A stretch of DNA of 64,000 nt from Ovis canadensis (GCF_042477335.2 NC_091247.1:7834501-7898500), one strand, 5' to 3'; shown: positions 26,761 to 39,874, counted from the first letter of the stretch. Notes: generated by a model not told the origin, from the letters alone. Translations and numbers: made by a program.

Positions 26761-26870
26761 TCGTTCAGGACAATAATTTCCAGCTCAAGGTCTCCTTTGT
26801 CTTTTACAACTTGGTTATAGCGGCTCCTCCATGACTCCAGAGTGGATAAAGCTTCAGCGACATAAAGATC
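26761..26870 (-). CDS. ODF2: ODF2 coding exon 12
   Basis: This 110-nt exon is residues 431-466 plus two bases (DLYVAEALSTLESWRSRYNQ...). The donor gtatgt splits an Asp codon. Confidence 0.95.
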
Positions 26871-27386
26871 CTGGGAATAGGGGACAGTAAACAGGGTCCA
26901 TCGGTCAGGTGTCAGCACTGAGGCCAAGGGAGCCAAGGGTCGTCCCAGGTCACACCCCTCACCCTGATAACGTAAACCCCACTCCTGCAATTCCTTTCTA
27001 GAAGCACTGAGACTAAAGCAGGAGCCAGATGCTACTTTTCCGTTTCCAGCATCACACGCACCCTGACTGCAAATCCATAACCATCGTTCCCACCCGTGAT
27101 ACTGATGCAGTTAGAACGTCCCACAACCCTCCACTTGTCTCCAGCCAGCCACCCTCCCCCATCACCACCCTTTTAGCTGTTTACTCCCTGACTGCCTCTT
27201 CCTCCAGCCAGCCACCCGTCCTCCCAGCTCATTCACCCTCTCCACTGCCATCTATTTCTCCATTTGCCCGCTCAGCCACCTTTCTTGAGCTTTTCACCTC
27301 CACCTGCCCATCCGCTCCTCATCTATCCACCGCCCCACCCCTACGTCCCTTCCTTGTTGGCCTGCCCTCCTCAGGGAGGCTGCTAC

Positions 27387-27572
27387 CTTGTCAGCAAGTT
27401 GCACGTGCAGCTGCTCAGCATACTCCTCGCTCTTCTCGGCTCTCTCTTTTTGGGCTCGGATGGCTTTCTTCAAGGACTCTTTGTCTCGTTCTCCCTTCTG
27501 CTTCAGTTCCTTCAGCTGCTCCATGATGGCCTCCACTTCCGCCTTGTGCTGGTTCCCGCTGCGCTCCAGGTT
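27387..27572 (-). CDS. ODF2: ODF2 coding exon 11
   Basis: This 186-nt exon is residues 369-430 (NLERSGNQHKAEVEAIMEQL ... HVQLADK), in phase 0, donor gtagca. Confidence 0.96.
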
Positions 27573-28194
27573 CTGGGAGACAGGGACAACGGTGGAGGAC
27601 AGGAAGAGGAGAGAGATGAGAAGTCCGGGGGAGGGTGAGGCGGGGTGGGGGTGCAGCGAAAAGGAGGAATGAGGGAGAGAGAAATCAGGTCAACTGTGTG
27701 GGAGGCAATGCAGACCAGAGATGTGAGGGCCCTGCCCAGCTCCCCACAGCACCTCTCCCATTACGGAACCCACTGGGTCTTAGTGTTAAGATAGAACTCT
27801 TCTGGCATCCTTCCTTGAACTCCCAGTACAGTAGTCAGAGATAGTCCTCAGTTACTCAGCAGAGGTGTGACCTTAGAGGGTCCCTGGCTCAAAGACATCA
27901 GCCCCCCACCCCCACCCCACCCCATGGGTAGTTAGGAGAACTGGAGGCCTAAGAGATTAAGTGACTGGCTCAGGAGCATGGCACCCAACTGGTCCCTGCT
28001 GGGAAGAACACCCAAACCCCTTCTCTTGCCCCTGGCCCAGAGAATTCCTTGCCACTTGCTCAAAGTGCTTTGGCAGCAGTGCCCCCTAAACCTTTGGGAG
28101 CAAATCCCAAACGTGAGCACCTTGGCCAGGCCAAGACCCCTGGACTGCCAGGCCCCGCCCTCTCCCTTTCTCAGCGGCGGGGCCAAGCAGGTAC

Positions 28195-28311
28195 CTTGAT
28201 CTGCATACATAGGCGACTGTTCTCCGCCTCTTTGCACCGAAGCTGTGCTTGCAAATGCCCCCGCATGGTCTCCATGGACTTGGAAAGCTCAGATGCTGTC
28301 TTTGCTTGAGC
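28195..28311 (-). CDS. ODF2: ODF2 coding exon 10
   Basis: This 117-nt exon is residues 330-368 (AQAKTASELSKSMETMRGHL...), in phase 0. Confidence 0.95.
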
Positions 28312-28444
28312 CTTTGGAGAGACGGAGAAAGTGACAGAGCCAGGATTTGAACCCAGCTCTGCGATTCTACAGCGCACTCTACCCACGACCTGGGAGAATG
28401 CACTCTCCCAGCCCATATGGAGGAGCGACCGTCGGGGATGGTAC

Positions 28445-28516
28445 CTTCTCACATTGTATTTCCTGGAGGAGCTCTTCCACCTCCTTGTCTTTGTCTTGCA
28501 GCAGTAATAGCAGGCG
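28445..28516 (-). CDS. ODF2: ODF2 coding exon 9
   Basis: This 72-nt exon is residues 306-329 (RLLLLLQDKDKEVEELLQEI...), a leucine-rich coiled-coil stretch in phase 0. Confidence 0.95.
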
Positions 28517-29547
28517 CTGGGGAGAACAGACTGTCATGAGCTCCCTGGGAAGGGAGAGGAGGCTCGGCCCAGGGAGGACAAAACTCCTGTGTGCCTGGCC
28601 ACTGGGCTCAAGTCCCAAAGACACTGGCCCATGTCACAGAGATCTGAGCAGGAAGCACCTAACATCTGTATCACAATTTTTTTTATAACAATTTAAAATA
28701 ATGTTAACTGTGGGAAACACTGACACACACAAAAAACACTAAGGAATGCCCACAATCTCCCATCCAGAGATAACCACTGTTAACACAGATTAAAAAGCCA
28801 AATACGTATTTTGCTGTATAACCATGTTTACCATAGTGTGATTAACCTTAGTATTTCAATTTACTGACGTATCATAATTTGACAAGGCTCTCGAGCTGGG
28901 AATGCACGTTTAGGCATTATCACCATGACTGCTGAATCCTAGTGATGTTCAGCCAGGCACCAAGGCCAAACCTTGGGAATCATGGTCTCTATTTCTTTCT
29001 CTCTCTCAGAACCTCACAGCAGAGATTAATATATCTAATGCTCCAGAAAGTCTTAAACAGCTTGTTCAATGAGCCATTCAGGCTGGTCAGTAATTTCCCA
29101 CATTTATTTGGCTATATATCACTCCCCTCCTCTTTTGTTACTTATATCCACTAACACTTGAGGAACTCAAGGTTCCATGGAACAGACTTTGGAACATGCT
29201 GCCTTGGCAGAGATTCCTTGGGAGAACTGGAATTTTGGGGTCAACAAGTCTACACCATAGTACAAATGAGGAAATGCAGAGAACAAATGGATGGCTTACA
29301 AATCCATCACCATCATCACCATCCCTCAGGCTGGCGTCCAACTTGGTGATTCAAGCTCTCAAGTGAGCAGCTAGACAAGCCCGGTGGAGCAGGAGGGATG
29401 GAAATATCTGCTTCATATTTTTTACAGATTTGAAACTAAGACCCCCGCAAAAAAATCAGAGCAAGGCTCCAGCCCTTCTGCAGCCGCTCAGCACCTCTAT
29501 GCTGCCGCCTATACCCGCTCTGGCAAGTAGGGGATGCTGTGTCTTAC

Positions 29548-29619
29548 CGCTTTCTCAGAGTCCGCCTCCGCCAGCCGTTTCAATAGTGTCCCTTGTTGCT
29601 CCATCAGTCTTTCGGAATC
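29548..29619 (-). CDS. ODF2: ODF2 coding exon 8
   Basis: This 72-nt exon is residues 282-305 (DSERLMEQQGTLLKRLAEAD...), in phase 0, with acceptor aaag and donor gtaaga. Confidence 0.95.
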
Positions 29620-30146
29620 CTTTAAGGGAAGGCAGGAAAAGCCAACTCGTTAACCAATAAACTTGAGATGTCTACTTCCTCTAGATCCTATTCCTTTCCT
29701 GAAAATTATATTTCTCATGAGGGAAGTAATGAATTATATACTCATCATAAAATACTTAATGAACCCCTCATCCCCACCTCCAAACCCAGCCCTACAGTGG
29801 CGAGTTTGGTGACTGTCCTGCCCATCCTTTCTCTCTGCACTTACACAGAGCTACATCTAGAGAACTATCTTTTGAGAGGTGAGGGGTGGGAAGGGATTAA
29901 TGTGTAATTTTACCAAAATGATACCTACCATACTGTAATTCTGTCTACAACTGGATTTTTAAAAAACATCTTTATTGAGATATAAATTCAGATATAGGTC
30001 ATCCATTTAAAATGTACAATTCAATAGTTTTTGGTATATTTGGTAAAAGGTAACAAACTTTGCCACCATTTTTAAGTGTAAAATTCAGTGGAGTATGGTA
30101 CATTTACAATGCTGTGTAACCATCACTACCATCCGAAAGAGAAAAG

Positions 30147-30352
30147 TCAAAGTATTAGTCGATCAGTCGTGGCCGACTCTTCGCGACCCTATGGACTGTA
30201 GCCTGCCAGGCTCCTCTGTCCACGGAATTCTACAGGCAAGAATACTGGAGTGGGCATGCTCTCCTCCAGGGGATCTTCCCAACCCAGATATCGAACCCAG
30301 ATCGCCTACACTGCAGGAGGATTCTTTACTGTCTGAGCCATCAGGGAAGACC
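30147..30352 (-). mobile_element. Bov-tA SINE inserted in L1
   Basis: Antisense Bov-tA with the tRNA-like head at the right (ctttactgtctgagccatca), lying within an antisense L1 3' end. Confidence 0.85.
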
Positions 30353-30477
30353 CACTACTCTCTAGTTTCAGAGTTTTTTCACCACCTAAAAGGAAACCCG
30401 GACCTGTCAAGCAGTCAGTCTCCATTTTCTCTTCCTCCCTGCCCCCAGCAACCCCCAATCTGTCCTTTTTGTGTGTA

Positions 30478-30600
30478 GGGGTGGGGTGGGGTGGCATGCC
30501 ACATGACCTGCAGGATCTTAGTTCCCCGACCAGGGACTGAACCCGGACCCCAGCAGTAAAAGTGCCAAGTCCTAACCACTAGAGCACCAGGGAATTCCCC
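30478..30600 (-). mobile_element. CHR-type SINE
   Basis: Antisense core: gcaggatcttagttccccga ... taaccactagagcaccaggg. Confidence 0.8.
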
Positions 30601-32544
30601 AACCCCTACTCTCCTGTCTCTAAAATGCAGTGGTATTTCTAACCTCTCCCCATAACTTTTGGGCAATAAGGTGGCTCTTGGGTTTTGCAACTATAAATAC
30701 CAGGTTTTGCAACTGTAAATACTGCAGCAATAAACATGTTGAGCATATACCACGGTGTCTCCCCAGGACTGACACAAAGAGTAAGAATGGCTGGGCCAGA
30801 AGGTTTTGTGATTTGTGACAGCTGAATGCCCTGCAAAATGCCTGAAATGACTCACACGGCTTCAAGCAGGATGTGAGCGCACCGGGCAGTAGCCAGCCTC
30901 TACCTCTTGCCAGTCTTGCCAGCATGAACCCTTCTGTTAATTCACACTTCCCTAACTACTAAATAACTCTCATGCTTATTTAGCCACTTAGGCTTCCCCT
31001 TCCCCAGACTGCCTGCTCACACCCTTGCCCACTTTCGCACTGGGCTGTGTCTTTGTGAATCGTCTCTATTCTTCCTCCTGGGCACCTGAACAAAGTACCC
31101 CTAGCAGAAGGCTCACTCCTCTTTCTGTTTCAGTCCCTCAGTTCATCTTGACAGGCCAAAAGAAAAGGGCTCCCTGGTCCCGAAATGTCCTGGGGACCCA
31201 GGAACTGAAAGAAGACAGCACTGTGGTTTCTCCAGCAACAAGAGGCAAAGAACACAGGACAAAAGCCTGGACCGGGAACCCAAAGCTTGCAGCTGATCAC
31301 TGCAGGATAGCCATGACGCCCTCTGAGCCTCCAGGAGACTCTACACAGACTAACACACAACCACAGCAGATCCCCCACCCTATGGAACAAGGCACTGTCA
31401 CCACGCCCATTTCACAGACCAAGAGACTGAGGCTGGGAGAAGTGAAGTCAGCTGCCTGAGATCACACAGTAAGAAACGGCAGAGCTGGGCCCAAAGCCAA
31501 AGGACTCCAGAGCTAGAACACTGCCCCCACTGCTCTGAGCACTCCCCAGGAAGCACTGAGATGGGGGTACAGTCCCGAGGGCCACACAGGCAGGAGGAGG
31601 TGAGCGCTGAGATAGAACTAGGGACACCTGCTATGGTGGGAGTTTAAATTAGCTGACCCTTCACCTCCAACTGGAGAATCTGGGCTTCCAGGCTGGTATA
31701 CTAGAAGTAAGAAGGCAAAAAGGGAAAAAAAACTGGTAGGAAGAAGTTTTCTGAAAGCCCCTCCAGTCCCAGGACAAGCAGTAGCATCATCCACCATTTA
31801 TCAAGCACCCATTGCGTGCTGGTAGTACATACAATCCTCATCCAGGCAACATCTCTAAATCTCTTACCACCCCATGGATGCTATTCCCATTTTATAGGTG
31901 GGAAAACTGAGGCCCAGAGAGGTTAAAAATCAACCCCCATGAACACTGAACTAGAAACGAGACAGAAATATTTTAAGAGGATAATTTAGCTGTAACTAGT
32001 AAAAGTCATAGAAATATATTCTGGAAACTCTCAAGTTTCCTGGACACCAGAATAGACCAGACGAATGTGCAAAACAACACTGCTTGTGAGCGCAAACAAC
32101 TAAAAATTGTCTTCATCAATGGAAGGGTGAGCAAATAAGTTGTGGTACTGTCATAAAACGGAATAAAGCAGGGAAAATAAACCTTAGGTTTCAAGGATAA
32201 AAATGGATAGATCTCAGAAAAACATTGCCTGAAAAAAGCAAACTCAGAAGAATACATATGGAACAATCTTATTTATGTCAAGTTTGAGAACATGCTAAAC
32301 TATACCATACGTTGCTTGAGGATGCACACCCAAGAGAAAAACTATCGGATAAAGCAGATGAAGTTCCCCTCTGATGGGAAGGAGACGAGGTTATTGACAA
32401 AGGAGACCAAGAGGGATTCAGCTGTGTGGACAAGGTTTTGTTTGGATAGCAGGTACACTATCATTTTAAACGTTAATTTTTAAAATAAAAACAAAGGACA
32501 TTGACACTGCTTCTTAAAAAAAGATGGTAAAATAAGAAAAATAG

Positions 32545-32670
32545 GGAATTTCCTGGCAGTCCAGTGGTTAGGACTCTGAGCTTCCAAGTCAGGGGGTATG
32601 GGTTCAATCCCTGGTCAGGGGTCTAGGATCCTACAAACTGCACGAGGCAGCCAAAAAAAAAAAAACAAAC
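32545..32670 (+). mobile_element. CHR-type SINE with A tail
   Basis: Sense core ggaatttcctggcagtccag ... ggttcaatccctggtcaggg, then an A13-class tail. Confidence 0.85.
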
Positions 32671-33221
32671 CCCTAAACCAGCAAACAAAATCTAAGAAAA
32701 ATACCATCTCATCAGGACTGGCATTTTGAGATTCCCAGGTACCCCTTTGGGTTGAACCAAATGGGAAGAGAGCTGTTTATACTGTTAGTCTTTTCAGAAT
32801 CATTTGCTAACATAAAATATATTTCAGAGACCTTTTTTTTTTTTAAAGAAAACAAAGTGATATCAGACAATGTATCTGCCAGCCATTAAGCCTCCTACTT
32901 TCCTAAAACTCAGGTCTCCTCCCCTGCCTGCTTTGCCACACGAACTCTGGGATGGGCTAAAACCCATCCCTGACTCCCCACTCCCTGTTGCCCTTCTGAC
33001 TTCCAAGGTCCTTCTTGTACTGCTAGGCCCACTTCAAAAAGGAAGCCAGCCTGTCTACCAGATGCCCGGCATTTCATGTGATTGATTTCAGCCAATCTTC
33101 CTATGACCCCTCAGGTCAGGCATGCACTGAGAATATTTTCCTTTTAAAGACAGGAGCCTGCAGGGCTGGAAGAGCCCAGGTTCTGTATGGGAGCCTGGGT
33201 GGGGTGGGGGCCACCGCTCAC

Positions 33222-33353
33222 CTCTTTGCAGTGTTGTTCCCTCAGCAGGTCTCGGAGAGTGCGGTTGGTCTCTTCAAATGTGCTCAGCTTCTGCAGGAGA
33301 AGTTCCTTCTGCCTCGTTAGGGTGTTGATGTCCGAGCAGGTCATCTGTTTCTC
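33222..33353 (-). CDS. ODF2: ODF2 coding exon 7
   Basis: This 132-nt exon is residues 238-281 (EKQMTCSDINTLTRQKELLL ... EQHCKE), in phase 0 at both ends. Confidence 0.96.
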
Positions 33354-33911
33354 CTGGAAGACAGGAGGCAGTCTTGCCAGGCACAGGGGGAGAATGGAAG
33401 AGCTGGCACAGGGAGTTTCCATGGGGAACTTAGGAGTCCCTGGTGCCAGGAAGCCTGGGCAAGAAGAGCTGGGCAAAGGCAGCTGCAGGAGGAAGACTGG
33501 AAGGGATGGGCTGGAGCTAAGCCTGCCGACAGTGCCAGGTGGAGAAAGGGGCTGGAGAGCTCAGTGTGGGCAAGCGCAGTTAGGGCAGGCTTCCTGGAAG
33601 AGGTGCACTTCCTGGATGATACACTTGGTGCCTGATACTTGCAGGAATCAGATGGATGCCTGGATTTACTGTGATCCCAGGAGACCCATGATGACATCTC
33701 CTCGGAGGCCCTGGCTACCAAAGGTCATCTTCGAGGGTCAGGCCCCAAAAGTGAGAAGAGGGGAGGGGGTGCTGAGGAGTTAAGAGTGCCCTGCCCTGGC
33801 CTGAAGATGTCATAAAGTCAGCATGATGACTGCGTAAAGATCCCGCCACAGTCTGCAGGTGGCCCCTCTCTGGGCCCAGCCCTGGGCTGGGCGGCTCTGG
33901 CGGCCGCTCAC

Positions 33912-34041
33912 CGATTTCAGTTTCCCGATGGTGTCCTTCAGGGCCATGACTTGTTTGGCAGCAGCAGCCCCGTCCATTTCAGCCTCCACCAGCTTGGACA
34001 TGAGGCACTCCTTCTCCTGCTGGAGGTGTTTTTTCTGCAGC
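33912..34041 (-). CDS. ODF2: ODF2 coding exon 6
   Basis: This 130-nt exon completes the split Met codon and encodes LQKKHLQQEKECLMSKLVEA to GKLKS (residues 194-237). Confidence 0.96.
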
Positions 34042-34676
34042 CTGGGGCCAGAAAGAACAGGACCTGTGAGCCGCCCCCCCAGGGCCCTGCCCACCTGAAG
34101 CTCTGAGGCTCGCCTCACAATGCCCTGCGAGCCTCATCTCCTGGTCAGGGCACAGGAGTGGGGGAGGGGGCCAGGGATGGCCCTTCAGGCCTGCGCGGCC
34201 TTCTGGAAGGAAATGCGGTCACCAGAGTGGGGCCTCCATACCAGGTGACGTGCTGCCACCTGCTTGTCTCTCAGAAACCAGTGTCACCGCAGCCCCCGGC
34301 TACTGCCGAGGCCACCTAGCCACCATCTTCAGATCCACTTCTGAGCTCTCCCCTCCACTCTCCCTGCGTTTGGTCACACCGCTCCCTCGCTTCCAACACC
34401 CTTCAGTGGCTCCCAAGCACCCTCAATGCAAATGCCTCCAAGTGGGCACCGAGAGCCCTTGCCAACCTCTGTGGCACCCCTGCCCTTGGCGCACCCTGTT
34501 CCCCTCGCTCTGGCCCGCTTTTTTCACTTCTCAGTCACAGACTCCTCCCTCCTGCTTTTCTCCAGGAAGGTCTCCCCTATCCCCTCCCCCACAGCACTCT
34601 GCAGGGAGTCAGAAGCGTTGGCGGCCCTGGGGCCCTGGGGCCCGGCGCGCGGGCAGGCGCCGGGGCGCCGGCTCAC

Positions 34677-34837
34677 ATGGTGTAGTCCTTCTCCTCCTTG
34701 ATGCGCTCGATGTTGTGCCGCAGCACCGTGTTCTCGTGCTCCGTCTCGGCCAGCTCTTGGGCCACCTCCTCCAGCTCCTCCTTCCGCTCCTCCAGGAACC
34801 TTTTGGCCATCTGGCGCTCTCCCTTCTGCATCTTGAC
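34677..34837 (-). CDS. ODF2: ODF2 coding exon 5 (coiled coil start)
   Basis: This 161-nt exon is residues 141-193 plus two bases. It starts VKMQKGERQMAKRFLEERKE and has strong heptad character. Confidence 0.96.
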
Positions 34838-35722
34838 CTGTGTGGGGGCACGCAGCCAGGGGCCACTGAGGGGAGGCGGCCCCTCCCCACATCTCGAGGC
34901 CTGTCGCTCGGGACCAAGGCAGGGCACCTCGGGCTGAGCGCGCAAGTGTCATGGCCGGGGGTGGGGGTGGGGGTGCTCTGGGCGCAGCTCAGTCAGGCGC
35001 CCAGTGACCCTGGGCGGTCACTGTTCCTCTCATCTCCTCACTGAGGAAATGGAGGGGGCGGCACCTGGGTGACTTTCTGCTTGGGGAAGGAGCCAGGATA
35101 CAAACGGTGGTTCAGCTGGCACACCACCGGAGGAGGTGTCACTAACAGGCCCCCACCCCGCAGGCGGGGAGGAAGGCGGGCCTGTTGCCAGGCAGCCACC
35201 AGCCCCAGGTTCTCTGGGGAGGGCCCGTGGGCCCTGGGTGAAGGGGGCGACTAAGGACATGGCCCCCACAAGCAGCCACAGCCTGGAGTCCACTGCCACG
35301 TCCCCCCCAAAGACACAGCCCAGCAACTGAGGACAAACTTCCTTTGCCTCTCTAGGGCATTGCTTTGTTTTTTTTTAAACTTCTGCATAAAAACAGAAAA
35401 GGCCCTAGTGTTCAGAGGCCCTAGTGTTCCAGTCATTTCATCTCCAAAACAGGGACAATAATACCATCAACTTCATTTACTGTTGTAAAACAAAAAAATC
35501 AAACCAGGCCATCCATACAGAGCTCCCGGCAAGGTCAGGGCCAGGCCCGGGCTGAATGCTCGATGGAGAGGAATCCCAGGTTGCCCTGACTACCTCCACA
35601 AGGGCCTCTGAAACCCTGGGAGGCCTGCAGAGGCAGCTGGAAGGGGGTGTCCACCAGGACCCCACCTGACGGTCTCCCGCGGCCTCGGGACACTAGGCAG
35701 TCCAGACCCCTACCTCCCTCAC

Positions 35723-35893
35723 CTCAGACTTGAGACAACCAACCGCGTTCATTAAACTGTCAATCTTCTTATCATAACGGTTCATTTTACAGTGACCGGA
35801 GTCGTCATCTTCTGTAGAGAGGTCACTTAACCGCATCACGGAGACCAGCTTTTCTGAAGATGGTGGCGTGATCTCCAGGCAGTGAGGTGGATT
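35723..35893 (-). CDS. ODF2: ODF2 coding exon 4
   Basis: This exon has 171 nt in phase 0 and is residues 84-140. It includes the acidic LSDLSTEDDDSGHCKMNRYD segment just before the coiled coil begins. Confidence 0.96.
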
Positions 35894-38172
35894 CTGATGT
35901 AGAGGAGGGAGAAATACATGCGTTCACAAGGCAGAACTGCAGCCACTGGTCCCACCAGCCCGAGTGCCCGCTGGGCAGGAAGAGTTAGAACCGCTAAAGG
36001 GCAACCACAGGGACCCCGGAGGAAAGGACACACCAACCTTCTTGGTGGAACGTTATCTCATTACCTACCCTCGCTTAAATGATGTTTCTGAAGCTCTTCT
36101 AATATAGAAATAAAAAGCCTGCGTTACAGTGTCAAGTTTAAAATGAAGGACATAACAAATTGGCAAAAATGGTGATTCCCAAAGCTGGCAAGAGTTTGGG
36201 TCAGGAGATACTCTCAAACACCTTGGGTAGACATGAAATACGGCAAGTTTTTTAAATGAATATGAATACATGATAGTGGATAATTGCAAAGACACACAAA
36301 ACTTTTCTAATAGGTATTTTAAGGACAAGTGGAGATTTGAATTTTGACCCAACACTATATGATTAATAAATGAAGTTGGGAAAAAAAAATAGAAGTGAAG
36401 TTTTTAGGATGAATCATTGCTATTTTGGCATGGAGAAAATGGTTTTAGAAAAGCATACAGACTAATTTAGGGTTAAAATAGTATGTCTGGAAAATATTTA
36501 CTTAAATATATCAACAGAAAAAAATATTTTTTAAAAATGCGTGTGCCCCTTGGAGAAGTTTATGTAAAGCTGAGTAAGACCTTTGAGACTTCAAAAAGAA
36601 ATTCTAATTTAGGGGCCAGCATTTCCATGGGGTTTTGATACACTGAACTTTTTGACTCTCTCATTCTATACATTTATTCCAGTGCATTAAGTAACTGTTA
36701 TTTCTCATTATTTGCAGTTTTTTGCTTCTCTTAAGCTAAGGTGGTTAAACTTCTGTGCCAATTTCTAGGGCAAGACGATGGCTATCAGGAATAAAAGGAT
36801 GTGTTTTACAAGCGTGTAGCTGGTATGTCAAACAAGTAAAACACATAGGGTGCAATTTTAAAATGTATGTGTTCTTTATCCCAATACACTGTATTTTGAG
36901 GGATTTATCAAGAATAACTAAGAATGTGAATCAATATTTAAATTCAAGGATATAGATATTTAAATTAGGATATAGATAAATGTACAAGAAGATAGTACAA
37001 GTTAAAAACTTAACAGTACACAGATGTACACACAATGGAATAAGGCCTTAAAAAATAATGTACAATGTAAATATAGTCAAAATATGAGGAAAAAAAGGTT
37101 GTTCAATAAAATATAATCCCACTGCTACAAAAATCAGAAGAATGAGTATATTCACAAGAAAAGATCCGGAAAGCTGGCACCTAAAGTTACAGGGGTCTTC
37201 TCGGGGTGGTGGAATTACAGGTCTTTTTTACTTTCTTCCCTGGGCTGATTTTGATTTTCTGATTTTTCGACAATGACTGTGCATTGCTTTTATATGAAAA
37301 AAAAGTTATTCTTAATCTATAAAAGGAGGACAATAGGAAAATATATAGATGGTACGATTATAATTAAAAAAAAGAAAAAACTCCGCATCAGAAAAAGTGA
37401 TGATAAGTGCCCCAAAATAGTAACAGCTTCACTGGTTTCGTTCAGGGGTGGGAGCGAGAACAGGACCAGAGAGGACCTTCTGGGGAAGCTGGTGATGCGG
37501 TTTCTGGAGGTGACAGTCACACAGTTTGTAAGAAGCCATCAAGCAGCACGCTTCTGATGCATGTGCTCAAACTACAGGTGACTGTCTCTTTTATGGCATT
37601 TTCAATTTTCCATCATAAAAACAGATGACTTGCTTAATAGTAGAGGGGGAAAAAAAACTCAGACGTGCTTTCTCCCAAAGATATCTTAGCTACCAGAAGA
37701 GGTTTTAAAAATCAAACAATAAAAAAAAAAAATCAAACAAGGATCCCCACATCACACAGCAGCTACTGGAGTCCACGTCCAGCTCCACCACAAACTTTCT
37801 CCTCCTAAGGTCTTTTCTCTCTTGTCGATAATGGAAAGGGTGGGCTGAGGCCTGCTGGGAACCTGGAGGGCCACTGAAAAGTGGAGAGGAGCTAGTCCGA
37901 GAGGACAGCATGAGAGACAGCTACTGCTCAAGGGACAGTCAGGCACGTCTCTGGGCCCCTCCACTACCAGGAATCTGGGGCCCCAGGCCTGGAAGGGGCA
38001 CTGAGTTTTCCAGAGGGGACCACAGCTCCTAGCACCCCATGTCAACAGGAAGTCCATTTCCACAACGGCATGACTTTTGATATTTATATTTCAAAAAACT
38101 ACCTAAGTCTCTTCACTAAAAATTTAAAAAGCGTTTTAAACTATAAAATACATTATGTGATAAACACATTTG

Positions 38173-38409
38173 CGGCTGCTGCTGCTGTTAAGTCACTTCA
38201 GTCGTGTCTGACTCTATGCGACCCCATAGACGGCAGCCCACCAGGCTCCCCCGTCCCTGGGATTCTCCAGGCAAGAACACTGGAGTGGGTTGCCATTTCC
38301 TTCTCCAATGCATGAAAGTGAAAAGTGAAAGTGAAGTCGCTCAGTTGTGTCCGACTCTTAGCGACCCCATGGACTGCAGCCCACCAGGCTCCCCTGTCCC
38401 TGGGATTTA
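38173..38409 (-). mobile_element. Bov-A2 dimeric SINE
   Basis: Two antisense Bov-A units are joined by a linker (tgaaagtgaaaagtgaaagt). The (CTG)n at the left is the antisense AGC tail. It is flanked by an 11-bp inverted repeat. Confidence 0.9.
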
Positions 38410-39259
38410 GGCAGCCGCAAAAAGATAAAGCAGTAAAGCCTCCCACTCCCAGAGGCAATCACTGTTTACTACTTCTAGTACTGCCTCCCAGAAAACGTTT
38501 GTACATACAAACATATTCATACACATGTGGACACAAAGATGTCCTTTTCTGCACAAACAGGGCCACACTCTCCATGCTGTGCCGCTTGGTGCTTGGAGAG
38601 ACATCCACCTTGATCTAGCAGTGGTTGTGTGGCATTCCATTGCATGGATGCACCTTAATTTTAACCAATACCCTCCTAACAAACAGTTAGATGGCATCTA
38701 ATTTTTCCCTAATACAAACAACGCTTCAGCAAACATCCTGTTACACACAGATTCCTGTGCTCTTCTGTGACTTTTTGAGCATCAATTCCCAAGTGCAGAA
38801 CTACAGAATCCATGTTTAGATAAATGCTGCCAAACCATTCACTCAAAAACTATCTAAAAGATTTGGTGATACCCCCATATGCTTGTCAACAGAAGATATT
38901 CTGAATCTTTTCAACTCCTTTCCACTCAACAAAAATGATAGCTTGCTATTTTTTCGAAAATGTAGTTGGCTCTAATTTACATTTCACTGATTGTTAGTGA
39001 GGTACACATGGTAGAAAATCTTAGAAATCATTTTAATTCCAATCTTCCTTGGAGAGATATGTCAGAACACTTTTCATGTACTCCTGAGAATACCAAACTC
39101 CCTTTGTCTCTTAGGGATTAAATGAGTCAGGGAGTCAAGAGCATGAAGTATGAAGTAAACTTCAAAGTAATTATGATTATTTCTAATTATAAAAGTAATA
39201 AGCTCTCAGAAAAAGAATAAATCTTTTCAAAATAGAGCAGGCATCATTCTCTTAAGATA

Positions 39260-39560
39260 CAGTCATCCCTCGGTAACCACGAGGATTGGTTCCAAGACCA
39301 TCATGGATACCGAAATCTGAGGGTGCTCAAGTCCCTTATGTAAAATGGTGTAGGATTTGCATGTAACCTAGACGCATCCTCCTGTACACTTTAAATTCTC
39401 TCTAGATTATTTATAATACTTGATACAATGGAAATGCTATGTAAATAGTTGCTGGCACACAGTAAATTCAAGTTTTGCTTTTTGGAACTTTCTGGATTTT
39501 TTTACTCTCTGGAAGGTTGAATCCACAGACACAGAACCAGCAGATATGGTTGGCTGACTG
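39260..39560. mobile_element. Tigger/MER2-like non-autonomous DNA transposon
   Basis: The 301-bp unit begins cagtcatccctcggtaacca and ends with the inverted counterpart ...gttggctgactg. It is flanked by TA on both sides, the mariner/Tigger target duplication. It has no transposase frame. Confidence 0.75.
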
Positions 39561-39874
39561 TAGTCTCAAGGCCTTTACTTGTCTCAATCATGAGACTTCA
39601 GTCTAAAACACAGCCACAGGCCTTGTCTTATGGTTGGGTTTCTTCAATGCAACTGACCAGAATGTAAGCATAGAGGGCAGAGCTGCCAGTTTGCAGCTGA
39701 AACCCCAGTGCACAGCAGTGTCTCAAGAAATGCATGAATTACTGCACAGAAGGATGGACGGACAAGCAAAACGTGTTGAGGCATGGCCAAAAAGAGACAA
39801 CAGTAACTCTCCTGGTACCTTGGCAACTAATACTGAAGGCACTTATACCTCAGGAGATTGTTCCAATGTATGTT

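Larger units (their letters stand above)
26871..29547. other. ODF2 introns 8-11 between short exons
   Basis: These introns of 0.1-1.0 kb are mostly unique. The stretch 27030-27360 is pyrimidine-rich (C/T with short CCA/TCC runs). MIR-like text lies near 28320-28400. A/T-rich sequence at 28660-29150 has no recognised feature. Confidence 0.55.
29620..33221. other. ODF2 intron 7 (3.6 kb): L1, Bov-tA, CHR and MIR elements
   Basis: Antisense L1 3' sequence (about 29955-30146, resuming near 30353) is split by a Bov-tA. CHR SINEs lie at 30478-30600 (minus) and 32545-32670 (plus). MIR-like stretches lie at about 31385-31500 and 31790-31935. No gene seen. Confidence 0.65.
33354..35722. other. ODF2 introns 4-6: GC-rich, no other gene seen
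   Basis: These short introns around exons 5-7 have high GC from 34.1 to 35.3 kb. They contain long chance frames on the plus strand but no recognised product. Confidence 0.55.

Noticed and set aside
34250-35044. 264-codon plus-strand frame
   Set aside because: It is antisense to ODF2 exon 5 in a GC-rich stretch with Ser/Pro/Leu-rich, low-complexity content.
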